Positions 33,970 through 41,951 of a stretch of 46,506 nt of DNA are shown here, piece after piece. The stretch lies in assembly GCA_023390055.1 (NCBI GenBank), contig JAEWDP010000002.1:1-46506 (forward strand). Reading direction: 5' to 3'. Origin of the DNA: Pseudomonadota bacterium. GTDB taxonomy: Bacteria; Pseudomonadota; Alphaproteobacteria; Rhizobiales; Rhizobiaceae. The translations under genes were made by a program, and so were the position numbers. The notes under the pieces were generated by a model, which saw nothing but the letters and a program-made list of their open reading frames with translations, made no database searches and was not told where the DNA came from. Numbering within the stretch: the stretch's first letter is position 1; each line of letters starts with the position of its first letter.

Positions 33970-34742
33970 ACAGGCTTTCAAAGCAAAGACTGGCGGTTGT
34001 GACCGGCGGCAGTAGCGGCATTGGCCTGGCGATCGTCAGAAAATTTCTGGAGGAAGGCTACCGGGTAGCCTTTCTCGCTTCTCACGCCGGGAATGTCGAA
34101 GAGGCGAGGGATAGTCTGCAACGGGAATTCGGTGAGAACCGGGTGCTTTCCCGCTGTGTTGACCTTCGTGTGACCGATGACGTCAGGGGCTTTTTCGATC
34201 TTGTAAAAGAGGAATGGGGAAGCCCGGACGTTCTCGTCTGCAATGCTGGGATCTCGCCAAAGGGATCGGCTGGTGCAACGCGTTTCAAGGAGATTACAAT
34301 TGACGAATGGAATGATGTCCTGGCTGTCAATCTCACCGGGTCTTTGCTTTGCTGTCAGGCGGTCATTCAAGCGATGCGTAATCGCAGGTTCGGACGGATC
34401 GTCCTCATCAGTTCCATTGCCGCACGTGCTGCACCCAAAATTGCCGGTGCAGCCTATGTCGCGTCCAAGGCAGCACTTGGCGGTCTGAGCCGCTCAATCC
34501 TGTCGACGTCTGCCGGATCTGGTGTGACGGTCAATATTGTCGCGCCGGGACGCATCCTGACCGACATGGCAGGGCCGTCAGATAGTCCGCAAAATCTCCA
34601 GGCGCTGCAGCGTATCCCCGTTGGCCGGCTTGGTGAACCGCAAGATGTCGCTGAAGCCGTCGCGTTTCTGGCATCAGAACGAGCAGGCTTCATCAACGGG
34701 GCAGTCATCGACGTCAATGGCGGGGAATTCGCTCCGCTGTAA
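33966..34742 (+). CDS. Short-chain dehydrogenase/reductase
   Basis: This 258-residue SDR has the cofactor motif TGGSSGIG (13-20), the NAG motif VCNAGIS (91-97), the catalytic S150 region (IVLISSIAARAAP) and Y164-x3-K168 in AAYVASKAA. The N-terminus matches the classical SDR pattern, and the tail FLASERAGFINGAVIDVNGG is the usual C-terminal signature. It should reduce or oxidise the carbonyl or hydroxyl product of the ThDP enzyme upstream. The start GTG overlaps the previous stop (GTGA). The orphan OmpR-type regulator gene begins 14 bases after its stop, so the operon is at least four genes long. Confidence 0.9.
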   Translation: MNRLSKQRLAVVTGGSSGIGLAIVRKFLEEGYRVAFLASHAGNVEEARDSLQREFGENRVLSRCVDLRVTDDVRGFFDLVKEEWGSPDVLVCNAGISPKGSAGATRFKEITIDEWNDVLAVNLTGSLLCCQAVIQAMRNRRFGRIVLISSIAARAAPKIAGAAYVASKAALGGLSRSILSTSAGSGVTVNIVAPGRILTDMAGPSDSPQNLQALQRIPVGRLGEPQDVAEAVAFLASERAGFINGAVIDVNGGEFAPL

Positions 34743-34756
34743 AGGAAAGGAGCAAT

Positions 34757-35461
34757 ATGATGAGAAAGATACTTGTCTGTATCTCTGATGCGCAGTTCTT
34801 TCTGTTCCTGCGCCATATCCTGGCCAATGAGGGGTTTGAGGCGGACCTCTTGATGAAGCCCGATGAAATACCGGGTCGTGGTCCCGGCGCTAATGTCGCA
34901 GCAGTTGTTCTGGAAGGCGGCCGGGATCCGAATGACAGCAACATATGGATGGATTGTGTCAGGGACCGGCTGCCACATGTGCCACTGATCGTGTTTGCAA
35001 GACGTGGACGGCCGCACATACCGCCGTTGCAACAATGGGATCTTCTTCTGGAACCACCGTTCGATCCGGCGGCGCTTATCCACTTCTTGCGGCGTCTGCG
35101 CTACGATCATCTTGTCGAACCGGTCGAAAGTGGCACAGAAAGCGTTCTTGAATTTGCCGATCTTCGCATGGATCTCGCTGCCATGAAGGTGAAGAGAGGC
35201 GATAAGGTTGTGCCGTTGACGGCCCTGCAGTTCAGGCTGCTTCGCCATCTGCTCTTACAATCGACATCGGTCTGCAACCGCGATGACTTGATCCAGAATT
35301 GCTGGCCACCGGATGTCGAGGTGGAATTGCGAACCGTGGATGTTCATGTTGGCCAGATCCGACGGGTCCTCATGGAATTTGGCCCGGATATCATCCGCAC
35401 CGTCCGCGGCTCCGGCTACGCACTTGATAAGCCCCAGGATACTGAAAGCGGTGAATGCTAG
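34757..35461 (+). CDS. Second orphan OmpR-type regulator with Asp-less receiver
   Basis: This 234-residue protein has a receiver-like N-terminus and a PhoB/OmpR winged helix (VVPLTALQFRLLRHLLLQ, RTVDVHVGQIRRVL, IIRTVRGSGYAL). The receiver is degenerate: I9/S10 replace the acidic pair (VCISDAQ), E53 replaces the phospho-acceptor Asp (VVLEGG), and E99 replaces the conserved Lys (LLLEPP). It has no partner kinase. It is the last recognised gene of the aminotransferase operon, with AAAGGAAAGGAG before its start, and its relative at 25166 ends the opposite operon. Both probably bind DNA without phosphate control and may co-regulate this locus. Confidence 0.82.
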   Translation: MMRKILVCISDAQFFLFLRHILANEGFEADLLMKPDEIPGRGPGANVAAVVLEGGRDPNDSNIWMDCVRDRLPHVPLIVFARRGRPHIPPLQQWDLLLEPPFDPAALIHFLRRLRYDHLVEPVESGTESVLEFADLRMDLAAMKVKRGDKVVPLTALQFRLLRHLLLQSTSVCNRDDLIQNCWPPDVEVELRTVDVHVGQIRRVLMEFGPDIIRTVRGSGYALDKPQDTESGEC

Positions 35462-35901
35462 TTCCGAAAACGCTGAAAGATCCGGCTCCAGTGATGGGTC
35501 TCGGCATCCCTTCCTTCAAGCCATGCATCGACGCCGCAATAGGCTATCGCCGTCGGGGCGTCGTTGCCGAAGTGCGACGTGGCATTCTCAAAAACGCAGT
35601 CTTCGGCCTGGCTATCGGCAGAAGTTCTGTCCTGGTTGCAAGCTATCGGCGTTCTGGATTTGACTGGATGGCGCGACATTTCACTCTCCTCGCGTCCGGC
35701 GTAGGAGGTTTTGTCAGTTGGGTGCCGGACGTTGGTGCACGCAAAACGCATTGCGATCGCAGGAGTGCCGTCCATGGCATTGTCACGTCAGGCCAAGAGG
35801 TTAGACGGGATTATCTGGAGCTGCAAGCCGCGCCTGAGATTTCTCTTCTTATGGGCAAGGACGAGATGTCGCGATACTGGTTTCTCAGAACGCAAGTGTA
35901 A
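35455..35901 (+). CDS. Uncertain 148-residue ORF overlapping regulator stop
   Basis: The start ATG overlaps the regulator stop (ATGCTAG), which would allow translational coupling. The product, opening MLVPKTLKDPAPVMGLGIPS, has no recognisable domain. It contains a weakly hydrophobic stretch (FTLLASGVGGFVSWVPDVG) but no clear membrane segment. An antisense frame covers much of it. It may be a real but unknown gene or a chance frame. The 35902-36001 interval after it has no feature except the ribosome-binding site of the next gene. Confidence 0.25.
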   Translation: MLVPKTLKDPAPVMGLGIPSFKPCIDAAIGYRRRGVVAEVRRGILKNAVFGLAIGRSSVLVASYRRSGFDWMARHFTLLASGVGGFVSWVPDVGARKTHCDRRSAVHGIVTSGQEVRRDYLELQAAPEISLLMGKDEMSRYWFLRTQV

Positions 35902-36001
35902 TGTTTGAAGTCTCTTCGTTGAATTGGTGTCAACGTTTCTGCAATGTGTCTGAGGCCATCGGTTGCTGGATGAACTGATTCACCTTCCAAAGGATTGCGA
36001 C

Positions 36002-36940
36002 GTGCATATGAAGACGAACCTCGATCATCTGCCGCCCGTCAAGGGGCACGAACTGCGACGGGTTGTCGAGATCATTCATGAAGAGTTCGAGGATGCTCTG
36101 AAAGGGGCAACAGCGGATTTCAAGAAGCGTGGCCGAATTCTCAAGATCATTCTCTTCGGCTCCTATGCACGTGGCAATTTTGTGGATGAGCAGCGCGTCA
36201 ACAAGGGTTACCAGTCGGACTTCGATATCCTGATCATCGTCAACAATAAGAAGCTAACTGAATTTGCGACCTATTGGGATAAGCTGGATGACAGGCTTAT
36301 GCGGTCGCGGGAAATTGCAACACCGGTGAGCATTATTGTTCACACCTTGCGGGAAGTGAATACTGAGCTCAAGCGTGGACAGTACTTTTTTAGTGATATC
36401 CGTCGTGATGGTATCGCCCTGTACGAATTGAATGATGAACCTCTGGCCGAGCCTGGTTGCATTGAGGCTAAGGAAGCATGGGCGATGGCCGCCGGTTATC
36501 TTTCCTCCCGACTGACTGGAGCGGCCTCATTTCTCGATACCGCAGAATATTTGGCAAGAAAGGGTCAGCTGAAGCATGCGAGCTTCGAGTTGCATCAAGC
36601 GATCGAGCAGGCGTACGCATCACTTCTGCTCATCCTGACGAACTACAGCCCGCCATCACATAATCTTCGTCGGCTTCGAGGCCTGGCCGAAGGACAGGTG
36701 CCGGATCTCATTCCGGTTTGGCCTCGTGGTCAGCAACGCGAAGTTGCCTGGTTCAACATTCTCAACGAGGCTTATGTGAAGGCACGCTACTCGTCGCATT
36801 ACGAAATCTCCGAGGAAGCGCTAACGTGGCTGCTGCAACGGACGTCATTATTGATCTCGACTGTCGACAAAATCAGTCGAGTGCATCTGGAACGGACACG
36901 TCCTTCCGATGCAGACCTTTCAGTTCCAGACGCTCATTGA
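36002..36940 (+). CDS. Nucleotidyltransferase-HEPN fusion, copy 1
   Basis: A 312-residue protein fuses an N-terminal minimal nucleotidyltransferase (MNT, about 1-150) to a C-terminal HEPN domain (about 165-300). The MNT motif is FGSYARGNF followed by SDFDILIIV (G53, S54, D73, D75). The spacing is 18 residues between Ser and the first Asp, against about 10 in classical GS-x10-DxD. The HEPN part has LHQAIEQAYASLLLILTNY and SPPSHNLRRL; the nearest R-H pair is ARYSSHY, with a shorter spacing than the R-x4-6-H nuclease motif. MNT/HEPN pairs form toxin-antitoxin systems, but this fused form may have another role. GTG 36002 has AAGGA seven bases before; ATG 36008 is the alternative. Confidence 0.8.
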   Translation: MHMKTNLDHLPPVKGHELRRVVEIIHEEFEDALKGATADFKKRGRILKIILFGSYARGNFVDEQRVNKGYQSDFDILIIVNNKKLTEFATYWDKLDDRLMRSREIATPVSIIVHTLREVNTELKRGQYFFSDIRRDGIALYELNDEPLAEPGCIEAKEAWAMAAGYLSSRLTGAASFLDTAEYLARKGQLKHASFELHQAIEQAYASLLLILTNYSPPSHNLRRLRGLAEGQVPDLIPVWPRGQQREVAWFNILNEAYVKARYSSHYEISEEALTWLLQRTSLLISTVDKISRVHLERTRPSDADLSVPDAH

Positions 36941-36947
36941 GGCGAAA

Positions 36948-37862
36948 GTGCATATGAAGACGAATTTGGATCATCTTCCGCCAGTCAAGGGCCACGAACT
37001 GCAACGTGTTCTGGAGATCATTCACGAGGAATTCGAGGATGCTTTGAAAGGGGCAACCGCGGATTTCAAGAAACGTGGCCGGATCCTCAAGATCATTCTT
37101 TTCGGCTCCTACGCGCGTGGCAATTTTGTCGATGAGCAGCATGTCAACAAGGGCTACCAGTCGGATTTCGACATCCTGATCATCGTCAACGAAAAGAAGC
37201 TGACGGAATTCGCGGCCTATTGGGAAAAGCTGGATGACAGACTGATGCGGTCGCGGGAAATCGCAACACCGGTGAGCATCATTGTCCACACCTTGCGTGA
37301 AGTGAATACTGAGCTCAGGCGCGGGCAATATTTCTTCAGCGATATCCGCCGAGATGGTATTGCCGTGTACGAATTAAATGACGAGCCGCTTGCAGAACCA
37401 GGAAGACTGGATGCTCGGGAGGCCTGGGCGATTGCTGCGGAGCATTCGAATGACAGGCTTGCGCATGCAAAGCGGTTCTGGGACGGCGCTGAATTCTACC
37501 GTTCGCGTAAAGACAAGAAGGAGGCGGCATTCCTTCTCCATCAGTCGATTGAACAGGCCTATTCGGGAATATTACTTGTTCTCACGAACTACAGCCCGCC
37601 ATCGCATAATCTTCGTCGGCTTCGAGGTCTGGCTGAAGGACAGGCACCGGAACTGATCTCTATTTGGCCTCGTGGCCAGCAGCGCGAAGTTGCCTGGTTC
37701 AACATTCTCAACGAAGCTTATGTGAAGGCACGCTACTCGTCGCATTACGAGATTTCCGAGGAAGCGTTGAGGTGGCTGCTTGAGCGGACGTCGCAACTCA
37801 TCGCGACTGTCGAGAAAATCAGCCTTACACATCTGGAACATACGCGTCCGTCTGGCGCTTGA
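36948..37862 (+). CDS. Nucleotidyltransferase-HEPN fusion, copy 2
   Basis: A 304-residue paralogue of the preceding gene begins seven bases after its stop. Over the first 150 residues only eight differ. Residues about 152-200 are clearly different (WDGAEFYRSRKDKKEAAFLL in place of LDTAEYLARKGQLKHASFEL), and the rest is again almost identical. The MNT motif (GSYARGNF, SDFDIL) and the HEPN C-terminus (ARYSSHY) are unchanged. The pattern indicates a recent duplication, or gene conversion at both ends with selection for difference in the HEPN first helix. GTG 36948 follows GAGG, which overlaps the stop of copy 1. The gabD-like gene begins 41 bases later, so all three may be one transcript. Confidence 0.8.
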   Translation: MHMKTNLDHLPPVKGHELQRVLEIIHEEFEDALKGATADFKKRGRILKIILFGSYARGNFVDEQHVNKGYQSDFDILIIVNEKKLTEFAAYWEKLDDRLMRSREIATPVSIIVHTLREVNTELRRGQYFFSDIRRDGIAVYELNDEPLAEPGRLDAREAWAIAAEHSNDRLAHAKRFWDGAEFYRSRKDKKEAAFLLHQSIEQAYSGILLVLTNYSPPSHNLRRLRGLAEGQAPELISIWPRGQQREVAWFNILNEAYVKARYSSHYEISEEALRWLLERTSQLIATVEKISLTHLEHTRPSGA

Positions 37863-37903
37863 CCAGCTATCCCAAATTCCCATCCAAGCGAAAGGACCTC
37901 GCT

Positions 37904-39355
37904 ATGCAATTGCAAGATCAAACTCTTTTCCGTCAATCCGCCTTCGTCGCCGGAGACTGGGTTGAAGCCGGCGAAAAAAGCGGTATCGCGGTCGACAATC
38001 CAGCGACTGGTGAAATAATCGGGCATGTACCCAAACTTGGTGCGAAAGAAACCAAGAGGGCCATCGAGGCTGCACGTGTCGCGCAAAAGGAGTGGGCTGC
38101 CCGAACAGCAAAGGAACGCGCAGCGGTATTGCGCAAGTGGTTCGATCTCATGATGGCGAACAAGGAGGATCTCGGAAAGATCCTGACACTCGAACAGGGA
38201 AAGCCCCTTGCCGAGGCAACGGGTGAGATCGTCTATGGAGCAAGCTTTATCGAGTGGTTCGCAGAAGAGGCAAGGCGTATCTATGGTGATCTCATTCCGG
38301 GACATCAGCCAGACAAGCGGCTCATGGTCATGAAGCAGCCGATCGGCGTGGTAGCAGCGATTACACCATGGAACTTCCCGAACGCCATGATCACCCGAAA
38401 GGCAGGGCCAGCGTTCGCTGCCGGGTGCGCGATGGTGCTGAAACCGGCCTCGCAAACACCTTTTTCTGCTATTGCGATTGCCGTTCTTGCCGAACGTGCC
38501 GGATTGCCGAAGGGTCTTTTCAGCGTTCTGACAGGTTCTGCGCGCGAAATCGGTGCAGAAATGACCGGAAATCCGACAGTACGCAAGCTCACCTTCACTG
38601 GGTCAACCGAGGTTGGTGCCGAGCTCTACAAGCAGTCTGCGCCAACGATCAAGAAGCTTGGTCTCGAACTGGGTGGCAATGCACCCTTCATTGTTTTTGA
38701 CGATGCAGACCTCGATGCTGCGGTCGAAGGTGCAATTATCGCCAAGTTCCGCAATAACGGCCAGACCTGCGTCTGCGCGAACCGCATTTATGTGCAGGAC
38801 GGTGTTTATGACGCTTTTGCAGAGAAGCTTGCGGGTGCTGTTTCAAAGCTCAAGACCGGAAACGGCTTCGATGAGGGCATCATCCTTGGTCCCTTGATCG
38901 ATGAGGCCGCACTGGAAAAGGTTGAGGAACATGTTGCGGATGCGTCTGCCAAGGGGGCCAGGATTTTGCTTGGCGGTAAGCGTCATTCGCTTGGCTGGAC
39001 GTTTTATGAACCAACCGTCCTTGCAGATGTCACGGTCGACATGGCAGTTGCTAGGGAAGAGACATTTGGCCCCGTTGCCCCCCTCTTCCGTTTCAACGAT
39101 GAGGCGGACGTGATTGAGCAAGCCAATGATACCGAGTTTGGTCTTGCCTCCTATTTCTATGCCAAGGAGATGGCGCGCGTGTTCCGGGTTGCAGAGGCCC
39201 TGGAATACGGAATGGTGGGTGTGAACACGGGTCTGATCTCGACTGCCGAAGCGCCGTTTGGTGGCATGAAGCTTTCAGGCCTTGGGCGCGAAGGGTCCCA
39301 TTACGGGATCGATGAGTTCCTGGAAATGAAATATGTCTGCCTGGGCGGCGTGTAG
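37904..39355 (+). CDS. gabD: Succinate-semialdehyde dehydrogenase
   Basis: This 483-residue NAD(P)+-dependent aldehyde dehydrogenase oxidises succinate semialdehyde to succinate, the last step of GABA and putrescine breakdown. The general base is E255 (LGLELGG) and the nucleophile C289 in NNGQTCVCANRIYVQDG, with a second cysteine C291 close by as in GabD. The segments AITPWNFPNAMITRKAGPA and TFTGSTEVG are usual. The ATG at 37904 with AAAGGA before it is preferred; an earlier start at 37859 would overlap the HEPN gene. The 4-aminobutyrate transaminase gene gabT is not adjacent. The puuA/puuB-like genes further right could supply its substrate. Confidence 0.92.
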   Translation: MQLQDQTLFRQSAFVAGDWVEAGEKSGIAVDNPATGEIIGHVPKLGAKETKRAIEAARVAQKEWAARTAKERAAVLRKWFDLMMANKEDLGKILTLEQGKPLAEATGEIVYGASFIEWFAEEARRIYGDLIPGHQPDKRLMVMKQPIGVVAAITPWNFPNAMITRKAGPAFAAGCAMVLKPASQTPFSAIAIAVLAERAGLPKGLFSVLTGSAREIGAEMTGNPTVRKLTFTGSTEVGAELYKQSAPTIKKLGLELGGNAPFIVFDDADLDAAVEGAIIAKFRNNGQTCVCANRIYVQDGVYDAFAEKLAGAVSKLKTGNGFDEGIILGPLIDEAALEKVEEHVADASAKGARILLGGKRHSLGWTFYEPTVLADVTVDMAVAREETFGPVAPLFRFNDEADVIEQANDTEFGLASYFYAKEMARVFRVAEALEYGMVGVNTGLISTAEAPFGGMKLSGLGREGSHYGIDEFLEMKYVCLGGV

Positions 39356-39395
39356 ATCGGTAAAGCCGCAGAATTTCCTATGATTTAACCAAGAT

Positions 39396-39422
39396 GCAAG
39401 CGGCCGACTTGAGGCCGCTTGC
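39396..39422 (+). terminator. Hairpin between convergent genes
   Basis: A perfect 10-bp stem, GCAAGCGGCC (39396-39405) with GGCCGCTTGC (39413-39422), loop of seven bases, lies 40 bases after the gabD stop and 20 bases beyond the convergent small gene. There is no T-run on either side. It may act for both. Confidence 0.5.
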
Positions 39423-39442
39423 TGGAATAAGGCGACAGCTGG

Positions 39443-39694
39443 TCAGTGAACAGCCGGGCGCTTGTAGCTTCTTCCAATTGAATGCAGATAGGCTGCGATG
39501 TGGTATAGCAGGTGATCCCGGTTGCCGTAGCGCTCGTTAATGCGCCTTAGTTCCGGGGCTACTTCCTTGTAAACCTCCTCCGGCAGTTCGGCATCTCCGA
39601 TGAAGTAGCCGCGTCCAACAGCCTGGATATCGCAACCCGTTGCAATCACGTCCCTGACAAATTTCGGTATCTGATAGATTTTCATTCTCTTCAT
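39443..39694 (-). CDS. Small hypothetical protein
   Basis: An 83-residue protein (MKRMKIYQIPKFVRDVIATG at the start) with GCDIQAVGRGYFIGDAELPE in the first half and a helical, charged second half (ELRRINERYGNRDHLLYHIAAYLHSIG). It has no signal peptide or membrane segment. GGAGGAATGCT before the ATG is a strong ribosome-binding site, and the composition looks coding. Similar short proteins seem to occur in rhizobia, but no function is known to me. It stands alone and converges with gabD. Confidence 0.6.
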   Translation of the reverse strand: MKRMKIYQIPKFVRDVIATGCDIQAVGRGYFIGDAELPEEVYKEVAPELRRINERYGNRDHLLYHIAAYLHSIGRSYKRPAVH

Positions 39695-40170
39695 AGCATT
39701 CCTCCATTGTGAAGGAGTGCAGAGTAGCGGGTATGGTCCGCCTGGCTCTAGTTGCAGAAGTGTTAGGAAAAGAACGGTGCTATTGCTTGTGATCTGGTAC
39801 TAAGGACGCATACAGTTGGTGGAGGAATTTCACCTTCAGCATGGGTCTTTTTGGACGTGGATGCATGCGATTCCGAAGCCTCTAACGTGTCCCGTGTGAA
39901 TACTGGGCACCCGGTGGGGAAAATGTCGCATTTTGAGGCAGATACCTTCCAACTGTTTCATAGAGACAGGTTTACCGAGAGAGAAACTTAACGACTGCTG
40001 TTAAAGGAACTTGATGGTGGATAGGAACTTTGAAAGGCCTTTCAAAAGGGGTGGTTCTAGGACTGCAACGCGCATGGTAGGTTTTTGACGTGCCAGTCGG
40101 GAGCCGGATACGGGAACTATGCTGTGCATGAAGCGCATCCACATGGTAGCTATGACGCGAAGGAACGATC
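39695..40170. other. Gene-free stretch with 18-base palindrome
   Basis: No gene is supported here. A perfect 18-base palindrome, TTTGAAAGGCCTTTCAAA, lies at 40029-40046, 125 bases before the glycosyltransferase start, and is a candidate operator. The rest has several short frames without ribosome-binding sites. The TTG start of the next gene has AAGGA at 40158-40162. Confidence 0.5.
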
Positions 40171-40980
40171 TTGCAGGTACTTATCATCAACCTCGCCGAA
40201 GAGAAGGCAAGACGGGACTTTCAGAAGGTGCAAATGCAGAGCCTTGGGCTCAACTTTCATTTTGTGGAAGCTGTTTCGGCTTCATCCTTAGACCCAGACG
40301 AGGATCTGGAATATTGGAATTCCTGGGAACGTTCTCTCCGTCTTTCGGAGCGCGCCTGCTTGCGGAGCCATTTTGAACTCTGGAAGTGTATTGGGGCGGG
40401 AACGGAACCTGTCCTGATCCTCGAAGATGACGCTTTGCTCGCGCAGGAAACCACAACTCTTCTCCCTGAAATCGAACGGTTATCGGGTGTTGATCATGTA
40501 AATCTTGAAACGCGAGGTCGAAGAAAACTGGTAGGTCGAAAACTGTTCAAAGTAGGGAGCGACGGACAAATGCGCCGCCTCTATCAGGATCGAAGTGGCT
40601 CGGCCGCTTACATACTTTTTCCTGCGGGGGCGCGGAAGCTCGTTGCATTCGCAGAGCGCCGGGCCGGAACTGCAGATGCGGTCATTTGTGCGGCGTATGA
40701 TCTAATGAGTTATCAACTGGATCCAGCAATGGCGATCCAACTCGATCAATGTGTCGCTTTCGGAATCCCAACACCTGTCAGAACCTCGTCATCGATCGGT
40801 AGCGAACCCCGCCCGCAGAAACAAACCCTTAGACAAGCAAGTCGTCGTGTCGGAGCCCAACTCCGAATGCTTGGCCGGCAACTCTCTGTACTGGGCCTTG
40901 CCGATCGGCGCATGGTAAAACTGTCTCCTTCATTCCAACAAAACTTTGTGAATAGAATCACCTGCGCCAAGCCGGAGTAG
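40171..40980 (+). CDS. Glycosyltransferase family 25 protein
   Basis: This 269-residue enzyme belongs to GT25, the LPS/lipooligosaccharide galactosyltransferase group. It has the opening MQVLIINLAEEKARRDFQK, the SERACLRSHFELWK acceptor-side segment, and the metal/nucleotide-sugar motif VLILEDDALL (E85-D86-D87). The later SGSAAYILFPAGARKLV also fits. It is probably a cytoplasmic, membrane-associated enzyme adding a sugar to LPS or another surface glycan. Start: TTG at 40171, with AAGGA eight bases before. It stands alone between a gene-free stretch and a TetR gene, with no LPS cluster around it, so the acceptor is unknown. It is more AT-rich than its neighbours, by eye. Confidence 0.85.
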   Translation: MQVLIINLAEEKARRDFQKVQMQSLGLNFHFVEAVSASSLDPDEDLEYWNSWERSLRLSERACLRSHFELWKCIGAGTEPVLILEDDALLAQETTTLLPEIERLSGVDHVNLETRGRRKLVGRKLFKVGSDGQMRRLYQDRSGSAAYILFPAGARKLVAFAERRAGTADAVICAAYDLMSYQLDPAMAIQLDQCVAFGIPTPVRTSSSIGSEPRPQKQTLRQASRRVGAQLRMLGRQLSVLGLADRRMVKLSPSFQQNFVNRITCAKPE

Positions 40981-41285
40981 TCTTCGCGGGCTCTGTGCCT
41001 CTGCCGCCTGTATTGGTCACTGAAGGCCAAAGTTATAAGTTGGTGCTTGGTCGCTGAACTTTCCTCGGGAAAATCGAACAATCTGGCTTCACTGCCGTCG
41101 GATTATGCGGATCCGTTAGCATGGAAATGCCCGGATCCCACCTTATGTACGAATATGTTGATAAGCGCATAGACCGGTGGCGGTGAACGAAGCTCGTTGT
41201 GTAGATACGGCAGTTTGAATTCGCACCGCACCCTGCAATCACGATCTGTGAAGGTGCGGGCGGGATGTCAGGAGCCAGATTGCCA
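40981..41285. other. Gene-free stretch before tetR-type gene
   Basis: No gene could be supported. The interval holds the promoter of the TetR-type gene. No clear palindrome was noticed. Confidence 0.35.
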
Positions 41286-41933
41286 ATGCCCGATAGCAAG
41301 GAACGGATAGCCAGTCGACTGAGACGGGTCCCCAAGCAGGAGCGGAGCCGCGAAAGGATCGACGATATCCTCAAAGTGGCCGGAGATCTCATCGGCAAGA
41401 ACGGAATTGATTCTGTTACGATGAAAGAGATTGCGGCTCTATCAGGCGGGCCGATTGCTTCAATTTATCAGTATTTTCCGAACAAGTCGGCAATTGTGGC
41501 AAGTCTTTATGAACGGTTCTCCACTGATGTGCTGGGTCTCATCAGGAAATGCGTGATTGGCATTGATTGCCCGGAGGCGGTCTATAGCGCAGCCGAACGT
41601 CTGATTGACAGTTACGCGGACATGATCAGGAACGATCCGTACCTCCAAGACCTTATCAATGCGATACGCGCTGACAAAGGTCTTTCCGATATGTACATCG
41701 GGCGCTCTCGCACGTATTCGACAGCCTTCTCAGATATGACAAACCACCTCGTGCCTGAGGCCTTTCATCAGCAGTACGGCCGTTCGGTGCATCTGATGGT
41801 TCATCTGGTTGCGGATACTGTTCGACTGTCCAATCTGACGGATGAGGCCGAGGGAACACAGATGATCGATGATTTCAAACTGCTCATGCGTGCCCAACTG
41901 GGTCGTTACTACGATGCGAACTGTTCGACCTGA
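41286..41933 (+). CDS. TetR-family regulator
   Basis: A 215-residue TetR-type repressor. The N-terminal helix-turn-helix is in ERIDDILKVAGDLIGKNGID and MKEIAALSGGPIASIYQYFP, the standard T-x-x-x-IA-x-x-x-G-x-x-x-x-x-(I/L)Y-x-(H/Y)F pattern. The C-terminal half is the ligand-binding helical bundle. ATG 41286 has AGGAG eleven bases before; ATG 41265 is an alternative. It is convergent with the FAD oxidase gene, 18 bases between stops. It may control the polyamine-type genes next door, but TetR proteins more often regulate a divergent neighbour, so this is a guess. Confidence 0.88.
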   Translation: MPDSKERIASRLRRVPKQERSRERIDDILKVAGDLIGKNGIDSVTMKEIAALSGGPIASIYQYFPNKSAIVASLYERFSTDVLGLIRKCVIGIDCPEAVYSAAERLIDSYADMIRNDPYLQDLINAIRADKGLSDMYIGRSRTYSTAFSDMTNHLVPEAFHQQYGRSVHLMVHLVADTVRLSNLTDEAEGTQMIDDFKLLMRAQLGRYYDANCST

Positions 41934-41951
41934 AGGCTCTCCCGCAGGACG

